Shown one piece after another: positions 6,895 through 15,954 of a stretch of 43,381 nt of DNA (the first letter of the stretch is position 1; the number at the start of each line of letters is the position of its first letter). The notes under the pieces were generated by a model, which saw only the letters and a program-made list of their open reading frames with translations, had not been told where the DNA came from and ran no database searches. Made by a program: the position numbers and the translations under genes. This DNA comes from Candidatus Gastranaerophilales bacterium (GTDB lineage Bacteria; Cyanobacteriota; Vampirovibrionia; Gastranaerophilales; Gastranaerophilaceae): the NCBI GenBank assembly GCA_944325185.1, contig CALUZA010000037.1:1-43381 (forward strand), given 5' to 3'.

Positions 6895-8808
6895 CTATTC
6901 TAAATAAATCTTATAGACAGGTAATATTGATGTATTAATTTTTTTTATGTTTTTATTGTCTGAATATTTTAATTTGGAATTTATACAAATTTCGGGCAAG
7001 TATATTACTGTTTTTTTATTTGTCGGGATTTCTTTTTTATATTCAAATAGCAAATCTTTATCTTCTCTTGAACCCAAGTTTGATATTATTATATTTTCTT
7101 TTGGAAAATCAGGATAGTGTTTAAGATAGTTTTTTGAATCAGGAACGATAAAAAAGGTTTTAAATCCTTCTTGATTTATATGGTCTTTGTTTGCATATTT
7201 TATAAATGTGTCTATGTTTGAAAATAAATTATAATTTTCATATTTTGGCATATTTATTGAAAAGAGAAATATTATTAAAGGTAAAAATGGTATTTTGTAG
7301 TTTATATTTAATAAAATCGCTGTATTTATTATTAAATATGGTAAAAAGATACAAAAATATCTTTCAAAAAGTATTGGTTTCAAAAATATGGAAATTAATA
7401 GTGCAAATATAAAGACAAAAACAATTGAATAAGTGGTATATAAAAATATTTCCCCTTTTTTATTGTGTTTAAGATATTTGTTGTATGCGTATATACAAAA
7501 AATAATTGTTAATATGAAAAATGCTATATTTCCAAAATAAAAAATCACATGGTTACATAAAACGTCCATATTGGGTTTTTCAAGCCAGATGTTGAAAGTT
7601 TTAATAAAAGATTTTGATATCATTGTTGTAGTTAAATATGGAATAAATGTTAAAAAAGAAATTATGTTTAAAATCAAAAAATTCGGTTTATGTTTTTTGA
7701 AAATAATTAGTCCTAAAATTAAATTTGAAAATACATATAAAAAAGTGTAATAATGTGTGTTTATGAGCAAAATTGAGGTAAGTAAATATAAAAAATAATT
7801 TTTGGATGAGAAATTTTTATGTAATTTATAGAAAAAATATCCACCCCATAAAATTAATGTCATTGAAAGTATGTAGCTTCTTATTTCATTTGATTCGAGA
7901 ATTATAAAAATATTTATAGAGCTCAAGAAGGCAGAAATTAAGGCAGTTTTTTTGTTTAAAATTTTATTTAAAATAAAATAAATACTTCCGATTTGAAATA
8001 AACCTATGAGCAAGGGTAAAAATCTTATTGATAAAATTGATTTGTGAAATTTATAAAGCCAAAGATTGGATAATATAAAAAATAAAGGAGGGTTTCCCGG
8101 GTCATTTAGTGTGGTTTTTAAATTTAAACTGCCGTCAAAAATATTATATATTGTGTATAATTCATCATTCCAAAGAGGAATAAAATTAATGTGTGAAAGC
8201 CTTAAAAGAAATCCAAGTAAAATAATAAGAGTTATGGATAGAATTTTATTATTTAAGTTAATTTTTGTATTATTTTTATAAATATAGTAAAAAATAAGAA
8301 TGTAGCTAAAAATGTAAAAATACCAATTATAAAAAATACTTTCAAAATAAATTGCAAATTTTTGTACAATGTTTTTGTTTTTGATTTTAAAAGGTATTTG
8401 ATAGGAATTATAGCTTTGATTTTTAAAGTTTGTTTTGGTTTTTGTCAGATTTTTGTTTGATATATAGCTTAAATTATTTTCACAAAATACTGAAATGGCT
8501 TTGATGTTTTGATTTAAAGTATTGTCTTTTGTTATTATTTCAATATTTTTTGGTGCTCCTTTGTAAAAAAGAGGGTTTTCTTGATTTAATTTGTAGCTAT
8601 AGATTCCGTTTTTATAAGGTATTATGTCGCAATTTTTATCGAAACATATATATAAATCCGGCTTGTAAGTGTTATTTTTTATTTCTATGTTGATTGCAAT
8701 TTTATTTATGTCGTTTTGAAAGTAGAATATGCTTAAATAGTGCCTAAAAAAGTACATTACAGGCAAAATAAGAACCAATGCAGCAATTAAAGTAATTTTT
8801 TTGTACAT
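6895..8808 (-). CDS. GT39-like membrane glycosyltransferase, paralogue B
   Basis: A polytopic GT-C enzyme of about 637 residues related to GT39/GT83 (PMT/ArnT) enzymes, which move a sugar from a polyprenyl-phosphate donor to an extracytoplasmic acceptor. The catalytic-loop signature is clear: 'PLWNDELY' (Asp-Glu near residue 215) followed by 'NDPGNPPLFF'. At least ten further hydrophobic segments follow. Unusually, a first membrane helix and an extracytoplasmic domain of about 120 residues with a conserved CxxxxC precede the catalytic core. I start at the ATG at 8808, not the GTG at 8817, because it directly follows the stop of the phosphoesterase gene and matches the 'MYKK' start of the paralogue at 9556-11598. 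Acceptor and sugar are unknown. Confidence 0.85.
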   Translation of the reverse strand: MYKKITLIAALVLILPVMYFFRHYLSIFYFQNDINKIAINIEIKNNTYKPDLYICFDKNCDIIPYKNGIYSYKLNQENPLFYKGAPKNIEIITKDNTLNQNIKAISVFCENNLSYISNKNLTKTKTNFKNQSYNSYQIPFKIKNKNIVQKFAIYFESIFYNWYFYIFSYILIFYYIYKNNTKINLNNKILSITLIILLGFLLRLSHINFIPLWNDELYTIYNIFDGSLNLKTTLNDPGNPPLFFILSNLWLYKFHKSILSIRFLPLLIGLFQIGSIYFILNKILNKKTALISAFLSSINIFIILESNEIRSYILSMTLILWGGYFFYKLHKNFSSKNYFLYLLTSILLINTHYYTFLYVFSNLILGLIIFKKHKPNFLILNIISFLTFIPYLTTTMISKSFIKTFNIWLEKPNMDVLCNHVIFYFGNIAFFILTIIFCIYAYNKYLKHNKKGEIFLYTTYSIVFVFIFALLISIFLKPILFERYFCIFLPYLIINTAILLNINYKIPFLPLIIFLFSINMPKYENYNLFSNIDTFIKYANKDHINQEGFKTFFIVPDSKNYLKHYPDFPKENIIISNLGSREDKDLLFEYKKEIPTNKKTVIYLPEICINSKLKYSDNKNIKKINTSILPVYKIYLE

Positions 8809-8809
8809 T

Positions 8810-9547
8810 TTATTCACTTAGAAACATTTTGGCTAAATCTTCGCAATGTTTAAAACCTCTGGATAGAATATGTTTAGAAACAGCTATGTTGTCATATTTT
8901 ATTGTTTTGTGTTCTACAAAAAATTGTCCGTTTTTATCTACGGTAAGTTGGAGATACACGGGCATTTTGTCCTGTGTCATAGAACGACCAACTGAGCCAA
9001 CATTTACAACTGTTTTGCCGTTTGAAAGACTGTATCCGCAAGGTTTGTGAGTATGTCCGCATAGAATTAAGTCTGCTTTTGAATTTTCTACCATCTCGAC
9101 AACTGTTTTGTCTGTTAATTCTGGATATATATTTTCATTTTGACTTCTTGGCGAACCATGTACAAGTTGAATTTTAAGCCCGTTTATTTCTGTATATTTG
9201 TTTTCCGGCAGGCTTTTAACAAAATCAATATATTTTTTATCTGTTATTTTTACATCTTCTTCAAGAGAATAGCCCATACAAGGGAAGGCTTCTTTTGTTT
9301 TTTTAATCAAATCTTCCGTACAAAAAGCAACCATTTTATCTGTATTTCCTTGTATTATTTCAAAATTGTCTTTGAATTTTTCTTTCAAATCAAGAATTTT
9401 TTGGCAAACGTAATTTGGTCTGTATCCTGCTAAAATCAAATCGCCAAGGCAAAAGATTTTATTAGGATTGAACTGTTCTATATCTTCTAAAACCTTATCC
9501 AAAGCGAGTGCATTACTGTGAATATCTGAAATAACCGCTATTTTCAT
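8810..9547 (-). CDS. YfcE/MJ0936-type metallophosphoesterase
   Basis: A 245-residue calcineurin-like phosphoesterase with all metal-binding motifs in order: 'DIHSN' (Asp8, His10), 'GDLILAG' (about 36), 'GNTD' (about 67), a central 'VHGSP' and 'CGHTHKP' (about 162). The family hydrolyses phosphodiesters or phosphomonoesters in the cytoplasm; the natural substrate cannot be read from sequence. It sits between the two GT39-like genes with gaps of 1 and 8 bases, so all three are surely co-transcribed. A role connected with the glycan-lipid cycle or a nucleotide by-product is inference from context only. Confidence 0.88.
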   Translation of the reverse strand: MKIAVISDIHSNALALDKVLEDIEQFNPNKIFCLGDLILAGYRPNYVCQKILDLKEKFKDNFEIIQGNTDKMVAFCTEDLIKKTKEAFPCMGYSLEEDVKITDKKYIDFVKSLPENKYTEINGLKIQLVHGSPRSQNENIYPELTDKTVVEMVENSKADLILCGHTHKPCGYSLSNGKTVVNVGSVGRSMTQDKMPVYLQLTVDKNGQFFVEHKTIKYDNIAVSKHILSRGFKHCEDLAKMFLSE

Positions 9548-9555
9548 TTTAACTC

Positions 9556-11598
9556 CTATTCGTATATTATTTTTAGATTTCTTATTGAATTAGTATGATA
9601 AATTCTTGCATTGGGATTTAAAAACCCTATTTTATTGATATCTGCAGTCATATCATTCAGGTATATTATACCTTTTTTATTATTTTTTATAAAATCTTTT
9701 TTTGAAATTTTATCAATATGCTCCATTGAATTTGTGTCAACATAGTGCCAGATAATGTGTTTGTTTGTTTTTAGGTTTTTGTAATTATCAAGGTATTTTT
9801 CTGTGTCATTTGTTACGCAATGAACTTCATAATTATTTTGATATTGTATTGAATCTTTTTCAACAAAGTTCATAAAATCATCCAAAACATATATGTCTCT
9901 TAGTGGCATAGGTTTTGTAATGTATAAAAACATAAATGTTAGAATAATTTGGATAATTGTTTTAAATAGCGTGAATTTTTTGATTTGAAAAATTCCTAAA
10001 ATCATAACTCCGTTAAGCAAAAATAAAAGTTCATAATTTGCCAGAAGTAATCTTTTGTGCAAAATTGGTTTAATAAAAATCGAAATCAGACTTGTAGAAA
10101 TTAAAATAAATAAAATTGAAAAGACAAGGTATACAAAAAGTTCTTTTCTTTCTTTATTTACGTTTATTTTAGTGTTTTTTGTTATGATTGCAATAAAATA
10201 AGTTGCTATAATTGCACAGAAAATGGTGAATATATAAGGATTTGTAAAATATTCTTTTATTATATATTTAAAAGTATTCAAGTTGAGAGGATTTATCCAT
10301 GAGTTGAAATTTGTTGAAACAGCTGTTTTATAACTATAAAAGAGGTAAGGTAAAATTGTTGCAAATGATAAAATGTTAGAGAATATGAATTTTATTTTTT
10401 CTTTTTTGTTTTTTATCTTTAAAAATCCCCACAAAAGATTAAATAAACACAAAAATATGTTGTAGTAATGCAGGTTAATTAAAAGAGTATTTAAAAGGAA
10501 ATAGTAAATAAGATTTTTTGTATTTTGTTTTTCTAAATATTTAAATAAAAAATATATACAAAAAACTCCTGCAGTCATGCTGAGCGAGTAGACCCTTGCT
10601 TCTTGAGAATGATATATGCTGACAAGATTAATTGATGCTAAAAACATCATAAATAAACCTGATTGTTTGCTTGTTTTTTTAAAAATTAAATAAACTCCTA
10701 TTGGAAACAATATTCCAAAAACAAGAGGAATGAGCCTAAGATATAAAGTACCATTATCAAATATTTTGCTAATCAGTAATTCCAAGATATAGAATAAAGG
10801 TAAATTGCCTGCATCTTGAAAACAAGCTTTAAATGATGATATAGCAGTTGTTTTTGTATAAATTTCATCAAGCCATAGAGGATAATATGTTAAGTTGTTA
10901 ATTCTTAAGAGTATCCCTATTAAAAAAATTGAAATAAATGTAATAATGAAATTTTTATTGTTTAGTTTGAAATTAAAATTAAATTTTTCTTTGTTTAAAA
11001 AATACAAGCAAAAGGCAATAAAAATCCAAAAATATGGAATTATGAAAATTGGAAAATTGTAAAATAAAGATAAAAATAAAATAGAAATATGGTTAAAAAT
11101 ACCTTTGTAGTTTGTTTTGAAAGGTATTTGAATAGCGTTATATTTTTGAGTTTGATTGTCGATTTCAATATTGAAAGTTTTTTTATTTAGTTTAGAAATA
11201 TCATTTTTTGTAAAATATTCGCATTTTTTGCCTGTGTATATGTTAAGCATTTTTATGTTTTTAATAAAGTCAGTGCTTTGAGGGTATACAAGATAAATAT
11301 TTTTAACTTTTGAATTAAAAAATTCTTTGGTGTTTTCGTTAAATTTTAAAGTGTAGACATTTGAAAAATCGTCACTTTCCATATTTGTACAAAAATCATT
11401 AAAACAAATTAGGGAATTATTATTTATTTTTTGATTTAATTCTAAATTTATTGTTATTTTTTCAAGCGGAAAGCCAAAACCATTTATTTTAAAGTTGTAT
11501 GGATATGTTTTAAAAATGTTAAAAATTGAAAATAGAGAAAAGAATATTAATAACCAAAAAGCAATTATAACAATTGAAAAGTTTGATTTTTTATACAT
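9556..11598 (-). CDS. GT39-like membrane glycosyltransferase, paralogue A
   Basis: A 680-residue GT-C enzyme, first gene of the minus-strand cluster. The signature 'PLWLDEIY' places the likely catalytic Asp244-Glu245 at the start of the first extracytoplasmic loop of the catalytic core, followed by 'QDAGNLPLFYIL'. Ten or more hydrophobic helices follow and a soluble tail of about 110 residues ends the protein. As in paralogue B, an extra N-terminal module (helix 8-30, then extracytoplasmic residues about 32-165 with Cys65 and Cys70) precedes the core, whereas classical GT39/GT83 proteins have the DE motif near residue 50. AAAGGAA lies 6 bases before the ATG. The pair may glycosylate lipids, surface polymers or proteins; sequence does not decide. 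Confidence 0.86.
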   Translation of the reverse strand: MYKKSNFSIVIIAFWLLIFFSLFSIFNIFKTYPYNFKINGFGFPLEKITINLELNQKINNNSLICFNDFCTNMESDDFSNVYTLKFNENTKEFFNSKVKNIYLVYPQSTDFIKNIKMLNIYTGKKCEYFTKNDISKLNKKTFNIEIDNQTQKYNAIQIPFKTNYKGIFNHISILFLSLFYNFPIFIIPYFWIFIAFCLYFLNKEKFNFNFKLNNKNFIITFISIFLIGILLRINNLTYYPLWLDEIYTKTTAISSFKACFQDAGNLPLFYILELLISKIFDNGTLYLRLIPLVFGILFPIGVYLIFKKTSKQSGLFMMFLASINLVSIYHSQEARVYSLSMTAGVFCIYFLFKYLEKQNTKNLIYYFLLNTLLINLHYYNIFLCLFNLLWGFLKIKNKKEKIKFIFSNILSFATILPYLFYSYKTAVSTNFNSWINPLNLNTFKYIIKEYFTNPYIFTIFCAIIATYFIAIITKNTKINVNKERKELFVYLVFSILFILISTSLISIFIKPILHKRLLLANYELLFLLNGVMILGIFQIKKFTLFKTIIQIILTFMFLYITKPMPLRDIYVLDDFMNFVEKDSIQYQNNYEVHCVTNDTEKYLDNYKNLKTNKHIIWHYVDTNSMEHIDKISKKDFIKNNKKGIIYLNDMTADINKIGFLNPNARIYHTNSIRNLKIIYE

Positions 11599-11625
11599 TT
11601 TTATTCCTTTGTCATTTAAAATTTA

Positions 11626-11634
11626 TGGTATGAT
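11626..11634 (+). promoter_or_regulatory. Extended -10 promoter element of ispG
   Basis: TGGTATGAT is an extended -10 motif (TG-N-TATnAT type). It would start transcription near 11641, about 33 bases before the ispG ATG. A TTGTCA upstream at 11609-11614 is too close (14-base spacer) to be a normal -35 box. Confidence 0.45.
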
Positions 11635-11673
11635 TTTAGCATAACTTGTATTTATGGGATTGAATGTAAAATT

Positions 11674-12726
11674 ATGGAAAAAATAAAAATTAAAATCGGA
11701 AATGTTGAAATTGGTGCGGGCGCTCCTGTTTCAATTCAATCTATGACAAACACTAAAACGGATGATACAAAAGCTACCCTTAAACAAATAGAAGAGTTGT
11801 ATAATGCGGGTTGCGAAATTATAAGGGTTGCGGTTTTAAATAAAAATTGCGCTTTGGCATTGGGAGAAATTGTTAAAAATTCTCCAATTCCTGTTGTTGC
11901 TGACATTCATTTTGATTATAGGCTTGCATTGATTGCAATGGACGAGGGAATTAATGCTCTTAGATTAAACCCCGGGAATATTGGAAAAATTGAGCATACG
12001 ATGAAAGTTGTTGAAAAAGCAAAGGCTACAAAAACTCCTATTAGAATTGGTGTAAATGCAGGGTCTTTGGAAAAAGATTTATACGAAAATAAAAGCATGT
12101 CTTTGGAAGAAAAAATGGTCATTTCTGCTCAAAGACACATTGATATTTTGGAAAAGCTTGATTTTCATTTGATTAAGGTCTCTTTAAAATCTTCAGACGT
12201 CATGACAACCATAAAAGCATATAGAAAGATGTTTGAATTAACTCCTTATCCTTTACATGTCGGTTTAACCGAAGCCGGAACTTTAAGGGGCGGAATTGTT
12301 AAGTCATCTATTGGTATAGGTACGCTTTTGTCTGAAGGAATTGGAGATACAATAAGGGTTTCTTTAACCGAAAATCCAGTTGAAGAAGTTAAGTTAGCCA
12401 AGCAAATATTGAAAACTTTGAATTTAAGAAAAGGCGGCGTAAATTTTATTTCTTGTCCAACTTGCGGAAGAACGCAGATTGATTTGATTGGTTTAGCAAA
12501 AAAAGTTGAAGAAAAATTTGCTAATTTGGATGCAGATATTACAATTGCAACGATGGGCTGCCCTGTTAACGGTCCAAAAGAAGCTGCTGGAGCTGATTAT
12601 GGAATAGCCGGTGCAATTGGTGAAGGATATATTTTTAAAAAAGGCGAGATGTTAAAAAAAGTCCCGCAGGAAGATTTGCTGAATGAGCTTGAAAAAATCA
12701 TTAAAACTGATTTAAAAATTTTGTAA
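11674..12726 (+). CDS. ispG: IspG (GcpE): HMBPP synthase of the MEP pathway
   Basis: 4Fe-4S enzyme that reduces 2-C-methyl-erythritol 2,4-cyclodiphosphate to HMBPP, the penultimate step of non-mevalonate isoprenoid synthesis; cytoplasmic. The N-terminal TIM barrel starts with 'SIQSMTNTKTDD'. The C-terminal domain holds the cluster cysteines in 'SCPTCGRTQ' (about 266-274) and 'MGCPVNGPKEA' (about 300). The 350-residue length is that of the compact bacterial form without the plant-type insertion. No strong Shine-Dalgarno is visible. It is followed after 64 bases by a small exported-protein gene and is divergent from the glycosyltransferase cluster, which may depend on the polyprenyl carriers made by this pathway. 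Confidence 0.96.
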   Translation: MEKIKIKIGNVEIGAGAPVSIQSMTNTKTDDTKATLKQIEELYNAGCEIIRVAVLNKNCALALGEIVKNSPIPVVADIHFDYRLALIAMDEGINALRLNPGNIGKIEHTMKVVEKAKATKTPIRIGVNAGSLEKDLYENKSMSLEEKMVISAQRHIDILEKLDFHLIKVSLKSSDVMTTIKAYRKMFELTPYPLHVGLTEAGTLRGGIVKSSIGIGTLLSEGIGDTIRVSLTENPVEEVKLAKQILKTLNLRKGGVNFISCPTCGRTQIDLIGLAKKVEEKFANLDADITIATMGCPVNGPKEAAGADYGIAGAIGEGYIFKKGEMLKKVPQEDLLNELEKIIKTDLKIL

Positions 12727-12790
12727 AAAATATAACATGGTATATAATATAAATGAAAGTGGATAAATTCTAGTTTACAGGGGAAATTTA

Positions 12791-13162
12791 ATGAAAAAGA
12801 TTTTAATTTTATCAAGTTTGTTTTTAATAACTTCTGCAGCTTGTTTTGCGTATATGGATGAAAATCAAACAAGTGAAATTGATACACTTCGCGCGCAAGG
12901 TTTTAGCGAAAGCATGTTAAGAGTTGTTGATGTGGCAAATGAACACAATAAAGGCGTAAATGGTAATTACGTTAGACGCTTTCAGCCTAAGAAACAATCC
13001 GGTAAAATGAGTGCTTATCAAAAGGTAAAAGTTTATTTTGATCCAACTCAAGATGACGGGCTTTTTGGCGAACATCAGATAAACTTCTCAAATAACTGGC
13101 TTGGAGATGAAAATTCGTATTCTTCTCCTTTGCAAGAAAAAGAAGTTATTGAAAATTTATAA
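12791..13162 (+). CDS. Small exported protein, unknown function
   Basis: A 123-residue protein with a clear signal peptide: 'MKK', then a hydrophobic core and 'SAACFAYMDE'. Cleavage could be by signal peptidase I after 'CFA', or at the Cys if the weak lipobox 'SAAC' is used. The mature part (about 100 residues) is hydrophilic, with 'RAQGFSESMLRVVDVANEHN' and 'KVYFDPTQDDGLFGEHQINF' as its most distinctive segments; I do not recognise it. GGGGA lies 6-7 bases before the ATG. The stop codon overlaps the stop of the convergent NuoN-like gene within the palindrome TTATAA, so there is no room for a terminator between them. Confidence 0.8.
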   Translation: MKKILILSSLFLITSAACFAYMDENQTSEIDTLRAQGFSESMLRVVDVANEHNKGVNGNYVRRFQPKKQSGKMSAYQKVKVYFDPTQDDGLFGEHQINFSNNWLGDENSYSSPLQEKEVIENL

Positions 13163-14536
13163 AAACAAACCGGATACTAAAAATAAAATAATTATAATGG
13201 AAACAGCGTAGTTCAGCGCTGTTTTCTTTGTCAATTTTTCTTTTATTTTTTTTAAATTAAAACTATAGCAATTTTGTATTATTTTTAGAGAATTGAGCAA
13301 GATGAATATGAATGCTAAGATAATCGAAAAAACAGCCAAAAATGATAATTTATCAAAAGAATAAATATCATTTATAATTTGAACACTATATTTTAAAATG
13401 CCACTTGGAATTATATTTGTATACATTAGAATTAAAATAGAAAATAATAGCGCAGTGACTTTATTATTAAAAGCAAGTCCTTTGATTAACGCCAGATTGA
13501 TTTTTTCTGCTTTTTGATTTATTTGCAGTATACATAAAAAAGAATATATTCCAAGTAAACTAAAAGCAACAAGGATTGAATATTTTAAGCTTATTTCGTT
13601 GTTTGATATAATCAGTATATTTAACATACAAAAAGCTGTCAGACAATAATTTGATTTGGCTAAAAATTTTATAATATTTTTCTGTTTCAAGGTTAAAATT
13701 CCAAAATATAATATGGTGAAAGTTAGAAATATTATTGTTGTGATTTGATAAATTTCGTTTGAGTTGCTAATGTATTTTGTGATGTTGTTAAAAGCAAGAA
13801 TGCTCATCCAAGGGAGAAAGTTAAATAATAAAATTGAGTAAGGAAGGTTTGTTTTATAGTTTTTGTTTATAAGGTAGTTTGTGAAAGGGAAGATTCCTGC
13901 TTTTAAGAAGAAGGCAAGCGCAAGACAAACATAAATTATATTAAGTTGAATTGAATCTTTAATAAAAAATGTTAAAATATAAAATCCAAAAAATAATATA
14001 CTTGCGGTTATTCCAACTGATATAAAATCAAGTGAATAATATGAAGTTTTCCTTATTCTCATATTTGAAGCATATTTGTATATTAAAACTGTTATTAAGT
14101 CAAAAATTATGTATATTAAAATAAAGTTTTCTATTTGCACTAAAAGGTTGCTGAAACTTGCGATTAAAAGCAGTATTGAATTGATGAGCGGGGTTTTAAA
14201 TCGAGCTTTTCTTGTTAGTTTATAAGTTGTAAAAATAAAAAACAACATATAAATATTTATAAAAATTTTTAAAACCAAAGATGTCGTATTTATGTTAATT
14301 AAGTTGTTATAAATTGACAAATTTATTTCTTGAAAATTAAATAAGTTTATTCCTGTTGCAATAAGTGCGAGTAAACCAAGGAAAATAGTTGAGCTTGTAA
14401 TAAAATCTGAAACTCTTTTTATGTTTAATTTTCTTTTTAGAAAAATAAACATAAATAAGTTTAAAAATATTCCGATAAAATAAAAAATTTCACATGAAAA
14501 ATAGGATAAAAGTTCATATTTTGTGATATTTTCCAT
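13157..14536 (-). CDS. NuoN/NdhB-like antiporter-family membrane protein, orphan
   Basis: A 459-residue, almost wholly hydrophobic protein with about 13-14 membrane helices, related to the proton-translocating antiporter-like subunits of complex I (NuoN) and Mrp/hydrogenase complexes. The helix-7 Lys is present (Lys212 in 'FFLKAGIFPF', equivalent to 'GFKLSLVPFH'), and the helix-5 acid appears as Asp146 in 'IIFDLITVL', where the family has Glu. The usual His/Trp that follow 'PFH.W' are not conserved ('PFTNYL'). It is the last of three consecutive genes in L-M-N order and starts 2 bases after the NuoM-like stop. No nuoA-K or hydrogenase genes are adjacent, so a full complex I role is not supported here. 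Confidence 0.75.
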   Translation of the reverse strand: MENITKYELLSYFSCEIFYFIGIFLNLFMFIFLKRKLNIKRVSDFITSSTIFLGLLALIATGINLFNFQEINLSIYNNLININTTSLVLKIFINIYMLFFIFTTYKLTRKARFKTPLINSILLLIASFSNLLVQIENFILIYIIFDLITVLIYKYASNMRIRKTSYYSLDFISVGITASILFFGFYILTFFIKDSIQLNIIYVCLALAFFLKAGIFPFTNYLINKNYKTNLPYSILLFNFLPWMSILAFNNITKYISNSNEIYQITTIIFLTFTILYFGILTLKQKNIIKFLAKSNYCLTAFCMLNILIISNNEISLKYSILVAFSLLGIYSFLCILQINQKAEKINLALIKGLAFNNKVTALLFSILILMYTNIIPSGILKYSVQIINDIYSFDKLSFLAVFSIILAFIFILLNSLKIIQNCYSFNLKKIKEKLTKKTALNYAVSIIIILFLVSGLFL

Positions 14537-14538
14537 TT

Positions 14539-15954
14539 TTAAAATCCTCCGTTAAAAAAGTTTTGCGGAAATATTCCTAAAATTATTACAACAGCAACCA
14601 AAATCGTCAAGGTGATTATTTGATGATTTGATAGTTCCGTTTGGTTTGAGCTCTGCGTTTGGGGTTCTATAAGTATTTTATTAAAAATATTGTATGAAAG
14701 AATTGTAACAATAAAAGTTCCCAAAACAAGAAAATATGGAATAAAGTTTAAAATTACTCCGTCGTAATCTATTGAAAAGATATTGACAAGGCTTATTAGC
14801 GTCGATGTAAAAAGTGCAAACCCCGGAGTTTTCATTGTGCTTAATAGTGCAGATATTATAAAGAGTTTTAATATTTTATTTTTTGATGGAATTTTTACAA
14901 GTTCTTCAATTTTGTTTGTTTTAAATTTTTCTGAAATTAAATTAAAAACTATAAATAAGAGCATATATGATGCAATAATAGCGGCAATTCCATAGATAAA
15001 TATTGTCATTCCTTCTTCTTCAAAAGAAAACAACGAGAATATGTTTGAGGTTGAAGTTATTAAAAGAGTTGTAATTGCAAAATTAAGAAGATATTTTTCC
15101 TTGAAAGAAAGTAAAATAAACCATATAAGATTAAATATTAAATATATTCCAAAATAATCTTCAAAATCATAAATTAAATAATCAAATGCAGGAAATATTT
15201 TCAACAAAAGGATACTGCCGGTAAAAATTGAAACAATGTAGTTAATAGTACATAAAAACCCGTTAATTTTGGTTGAATTTTGGAGTGTTTTTCCTGAAAA
15301 TGGTATAAGACTATAAAATTTAAAAGTAATTATAATAAAGCCTAAAAAGCCTGCAAGAATAGAATTATTGTTAATGTGATATAAATTGTCTTCGAGCTGA
15401 GTAAAATCAAAAGGTATATCGTTTAAAATAAAAAGTCTTGCAAAGTTATAGAAAATAAGTATAAAGCTTGTTAATAATATTGCAATATCAATTTTGAGCT
15501 GGTTGGTAAATATTTTCTTATCAGTTTTTGAAAAGTTTGAATTATATAAAAAATTGACAAGTAACATCCAAAAAATGCTTGCTAAAGTCAGGAAAATATT
15601 GTCTGATAATATGATTAAATTAATTAGTCCTAACAAAAGGCTTAACGTTGAATAAAAAAGCCTATTGGATTTTTTGATGAATGTTTTTGAAATAATTGAA
15701 AATATAAAAAATATAAATGACGTTAAAAATATAAAAAGCGAAGAATTTTCTTCAAAAATAAAATTTATATTAAATAGCGAAAATCCGCTTTTATCAAATC
15801 CGACGAAAATACAAAAAGTAAAAATAAATTGAAAAAAGAAAAATATTTTAGCTATTCTTCTTATATAAATAGGATTTTTTAAAAAGGTAGAAACCCCCAG
15901 TATAAAAGCAAATATAAAAGGAATTAAAAGATATATTTTTAAAATTTTTAACAT
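14539..15954 (-). CDS. NuoM/NdhD-like antiporter-family membrane protein, orphan
   Basis: A 471-residue membrane protein with about 14 helices. Assignment to the NuoM family rests on 'FIIITFKFYSLIPFSGKTL' (Lys212 at the helix-7 Lys; family 'KMPMVPLHGWLPDAH'), on 'TMKTPGFALFTSTLISL' (family 'GLPGLNGFVGEFLIL') and on the C-terminal 'ILGIFPQNFF' (family 'GLYPQP'). The helix-5 Glu required for pumping in E. coli NuoM is missing: the equivalent segment reads 'IFWMLLVNF' with Met130. The HGWLPDAH segment is also lost. It overlaps the NuoL-like gene by 7 bases. The protein looks like a fast-evolving member that has kept the fold and only part of the proton path. Confidence 0.76.
   Translation of the reverse strand: MLKILKIYLLIPFIFAFILGVSTFLKNPIYIRRIAKIFFFFQFIFTFCIFVGFDKSGFSLFNINFIFEENSSLFIFLTSFIFFIFSIISKTFIKKSNRLFYSTLSLLLGLINLIILSDNIFLTLASIFWMLLVNFLYNSNFSKTDKKIFTNQLKIDIAILLTSFILIFYNFARLFILNDIPFDFTQLEDNLYHINNNSILAGFLGFIIITFKFYSLIPFSGKTLQNSTKINGFLCTINYIVSIFTGSILLLKIFPAFDYLIYDFEDYFGIYLIFNLIWFILLSFKEKYLLNFAITTLLITSTSNIFSLFSFEEEGMTIFIYGIAAIIASYMLLFIVFNLISEKFKTNKIEELVKIPSKNKILKLFIISALLSTMKTPGFALFTSTLISLVNIFSIDYDGVILNFIPYFLVLGTFIVTILSYNIFNKILIEPQTQSSNQTELSNHQIITLTILVAVVIILGIFPQNFFNGGF

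Noticed and set aside
8809..8817. GTG start of paralogue B glycosyltransferase at 8817
   Set aside because: Possible, but the ATG at 8808 matches the 'MYKK' start of the paralogue and directly follows the upstream stop codon.
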